Part shown: positions 61,855-64,000 of the stretch, one piece after another
Layout of the letters: the number at the start of each line of letters is the position of its first letter
Numbering within the stretch: position 1 is the stretch's first letter
NCBI GenBank assembly: GCA_965153455.1
Contig: OZ234494.1
Location: 3,906,001 to 3,970,000, forward strand
From: Sphagnum compactum
Taxonomy: Eukaryota; Bryophyta; Sphagnopsida; Sphagnales
Direction of reading: 5' to 3'
Length of the DNA: 64,000 bases
Notes under the pieces: generated by a model
Database searches by the model: none
Told to the model about the DNA's origin: nothing
What the model saw: the letters and a program-made list of their open reading frames with translations, nothing else
Program-made: the position numbers and the translations under genes

Positions 61855-62230
61855 AGGGTTCGCCATCACCACTGTCCTCACTGCAACGCCAGAGCTAGAG
61901 ACGACAGGGTGGGGCATGGTAGAGGCTAAAGGGCGCTCACTTTTACCAACGACGGGGCCCGCCATCGCTGGGGAAGAAGGGGAGTAGCAGAAACAACAAG
62001 TCCCATGGTCATCTATCTTCCCTGAGTGTCTACCACCGCTGGTGACCAATGAGTTGTGAACCAAGAGCAGAAGCTGGTGGGTACGGAGATGAGATGCTGG
62101 AATTTCTATCAACGCAACCTCTGCTGTTGCTGAGAGTAGTACCGTCCGCCATCGCTAAGTAGCAATAACAACAACCCTGTGCCAAGCACAAACGCCAGCA
62201 AGGACAATTCTAGGTTCTTAGTTTTGACTT
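61855..62230. other. GC-rich block, probably LINE 5' leader
   Basis: Base composition rises sharply compared with the AT-rich DNA to the left. The sequence has no long open frame of recognisable function. Because it passes directly into the telo-box/pyrimidine leader and then a LINE ORF1, it probably belongs to the 5' part of that LINE. Confidence 0.4.
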
Positions 62231-62231
62231 C

Positions 62232-62545
62232 TAAGGTTTTTTTTTTTTTCTTTGGAGGGTGAGGGAGGGATGTAAAAGTAGATGGTGAGAAAAGTAAATT
62301 CTTTCTTTTTGGTCTCTTTCTCTCTTCTCTTTTCTTCTGTTCTCTAAACCCTAAACCTCTTCTGTTTTGTTTTGTTCTCTTTCTCTTTTCTTCCTTAAAC
62401 CCTAAACCTCATCTCTTCTCTTCTCCAAAGCTCTTCTCTTCTCTTCTTCCTCCCTTCTTTAAACCTTAGACCTCTTATCTTCTTTAAACCTTAAACCTGC
62501 TCTCATCTCTTCTCTTTCACTTCTTTAAACCGTAAAACATTACTT
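62232..62545 (+). promoter_or_regulatory. pyrimidine-rich leader with repeated telo-box-like words
   Basis: CTCTTCTCTTTTCTTC runs alternate with TCTAAACCCTAAACCTC at 62343, TTAAACCCTAAACCTC at 62395, TTAAACCTTAGACCTC at 62459, TTAAACCTTAAACCTG at 62484 and TTAAACCGTAAAAC at 62523. The pattern recurs every 25-60 bases, an imperfect tandem array. It lies 220-540 bases upstream of the ORF1 ATG, so it may be the internal promoter/5' UTR of the LINE. Confidence 0.5.
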
Positions 62546-62766
62546 GGATTTTTCCCTTTGTATTTTCAGCTCACTTACCTGCTTGAAGAAACCTGTTTTC
62601 AACAATGCACCAGCCAGGCTGTATTTGGATCTTTTGACCACAAGCCCTTCTCCTATACCAAATTTCTAAATTTTTTAATGGCTAAAACCCATGTGTTTGT
62701 TGACTTCTCAAGTCCTTTTTAAAAAATAGACATTGGTTTAGGGTTTAAGATTTGAAGAACTCCGCA

Positions 62767-63513
62767 ATGGCACTCGATGCCGTACCGTTGTTGTGTCCTT
62801 TCATTATAGTGTTGGACATTTTCACGCTGAAGGACACTGCCAAGACGCACTGTAACAACGCTAGGCTCAACATTCCAAACAATGCACCCCTGGCGGTCTA
62901 CCAGGCAACCCTGGCCGAGCACTAGCTAGTCATGGGCCTCAAGACCAACAACTCACCTGTTGACGCACGACTGTCCAAGATGGAGGCGGCCATCGAGAAC
63001 ATCACGTCTTTCGCGGTCGTTGGCAACCTTGCGGTTAACTAGCTGATGGAACGTGAAGCGGCTGTGGTTATCACAGCCAAAGCTGCTTCTGCGGAGGAGC
63101 CTACAGTGATCGCCAAGAACGTGCGCAAGGTGGTCAGCCAAGCTGTGGAAACCCTGGCGATGCACCCAAACAGGACGAGTGTAAGCTCAACCTGCGCCTC
63201 ACGGGCTTCGAGGCCAAGGAGGGCGAGACTAAAAAGGAGCTAGTGTAGTGATTCAACACAGAATTGTTGCAAGGGCAAATGAGGCTGTGCGCCAAGGTCA
63301 TCGCTGCCACGCGACAGTGGCCTGCGACCGCGTGAGCCTACACCTCGGTGGTGGATGCACACCCTAGTGCTGTGCTGTTTAAATTTGCAACGAACGAAGA
63401 CCGCCAGGCCGCGCAGGCCTAGCGGGGACTAAGCTAGGCCTAGACGAGGACCTCATGCTTGCGTAGCAGGCGTTCAAGTCAGAGCTATGGCCGCTATTCA
63501 AAGAGGCCAAGGC
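62767..63513 (+). pseudogene. LINE ORF1-like remnant, GC-rich, interrupted by an LTR
   Basis: From ATG 62767 the frame reads RLNIPNNAPLAVYQATLAE, SKMEAAIENITSFAVV, with in-frame TAG codons. A frame change near 63170 leads to CKLNLRLTGFEAKEGETKKEL, then FNTELLQGQMRLCAKV near 63258 and AVLFKFATNEDRQAA near 63369. Another shift gives LGLDEDLMLA and QAFKSELWPLFKEAKA ending at 63513. The last part resembles the C-terminal RNA-binding part of animal-type L1 ORF1p (Transposase_22: F-x-x-x-x-D-R, then the D-L-x-P-x-x-x-x-x-R-x-x-L-x-P-L segment). This is a different LINE lineage from the DUF4283 type at 39470. Base composition is much GC-richer than the window average. Confidence 0.6.
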
Positions 63514-64000
63514 TATCGCAACCCTAGCCTTGGGCTCGCGACCAAGGTAAGGGATTACAAGGTTGCGAGCTAAGAGGGAAACCCGGGAGTCACCTCACAT
63601 GCTCTTGGGAGTGGAAAAGAGTGTGAGGGAATAGACCCTCACACTCCCAAGGGAACTCCCACATTGGGAGTTGGAGTCCAGGTGGACTCTTGAATGTTTA
63701 GAGAGTGATTGCAGGAGTCTAAACCTAATGGATTAAAAAGCTCTTTATATCATTGGAAAGCTATTGAAACGTAGATGTCTAAAATGGGCTTGTATAACCC
63801 ATTTGGACATCTGAAACACAAGTTATGGCCAAAAGAAGGGTCGGGAGGCAAATTGGCAATTTGACTCCTGACCACTAAAAGTCAGGAATCGACCCGATCT
63901 CCTTGTGTGCAGGTGGTGTGCGACATACCGTTGGAAAGCTCTCGACGAGGGCTACAACTTTGTTTCAGCCTCCATCTCAATCCGAGGTTTGCACACAAAG
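63514..64000 (+). mobile_element. LTR copy C, truncated by the window end
   Basis: Homologous to the first 60 percent of copies A and B in element orientation. It starts TATCGCAACCCTAG (expected TGTCGCAACCCC), has an extra segment of about 60 bases, and then collinear blocks: CCTCACACTCCCAAG, CTCTTTATATCATTGGAAAG, TAGATGTCTAAAATGGGC, AGTCAGGAATCGACCC and GAAAGCTCTCGACGAGGGCT. It is inserted in the LINE ORF1 frame. Whether it is a solo LTR or the 5' LTR of an element cannot be seen. Confidence 0.85.

Noticed and set aside
61849-62112. 87-aa minus-strand open frame in the GC-rich block
   Set aside because: Composition-driven openness in the presumed LINE leader; no domain and opposite in strand to the LINE.

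Overview
This is nuclear DNA of a land plant, AT-rich and dominated by decayed transposable elements. The evidence is one intact, intron-containing plant-type amino-acid transporter gene, plant L1-type LINEs (DUF4283 ORF1, APE endonuclease, reverse transcriptase), Ty3/gypsy gag and LTR sequence, a BED-finger hAT transposase relic, several MITEs, and TTTAGGG-derived telomere-like tracts. Gene density is about one gene in 64 kb, which points to a large, repeat-rich genome. A fern, lycophyte or gymnosperm is my best guess, but I cannot fix the lineage from sequence alone.

Layout. 0-10 kb: LINE graveyard. A LINE ORF2 with RT and C-terminal parts on the minus strand is split by a 460-bp pogo-like MITE and faces its endonuclease part in inverted orientation. 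More LINE pieces, a 319-bp Tourist-like MITE and a dispersed repeat follow. 10-12.5 kb: nothing recognisable. 12.5-13.7 kb: a degenerate interstitial telomere-like tract of about 0.8 kb, then a 36-bp tandem repeat. 14-18 kb: a broken kinase-like relic, a 790-bp TIR element, coiled-coil-coding debris and an LTR with its polypurine tract. 18-22 kb: dispersed repeats and hairpins.

22.5-25.8 kb: the only convincing functional gene, a five-exon AVT6-type vacuolar amino-acid transporter (476 aa, minus strand). It has a telo-box triplet just upstream of its ATG and a 70-bp tandem repeat about 0.8-1 kb upstream.

26-36 kb: AT-rich intergenic DNA with tandem repeats. 36.5-40.6 kb: a second LINE whose ORF2 (minus) and ORF1 (plus) are head to head, again like a 5' inversion. 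42 kb: a clean 819-bp solo LTR with TSD TACCA. 43.3-44.5 kb: a gypsy gag relic. 47-49.2 kb: tandem repeats and a 496-bp foldback element with a 52-bp near-perfect stem and a 9-bp target duplication. 53.4-55.7 kb: hAT transposase pseudogene. 60.3 kb: a TIR MITE. 61.8-64 kb: the 5' part of a GC-richer LINE (telo-box/pyrimidine leader plus broken ORF1) interrupted by a third copy of the same LTR, which runs off the window.

No multi-gene pathway or defence-like system is visible. The most informative signals are structural: two LINE 5' inversions, the nested foldback element, three states of one LTR family (PPT-attached, solo, nested) and the interstitial telomeric tract.
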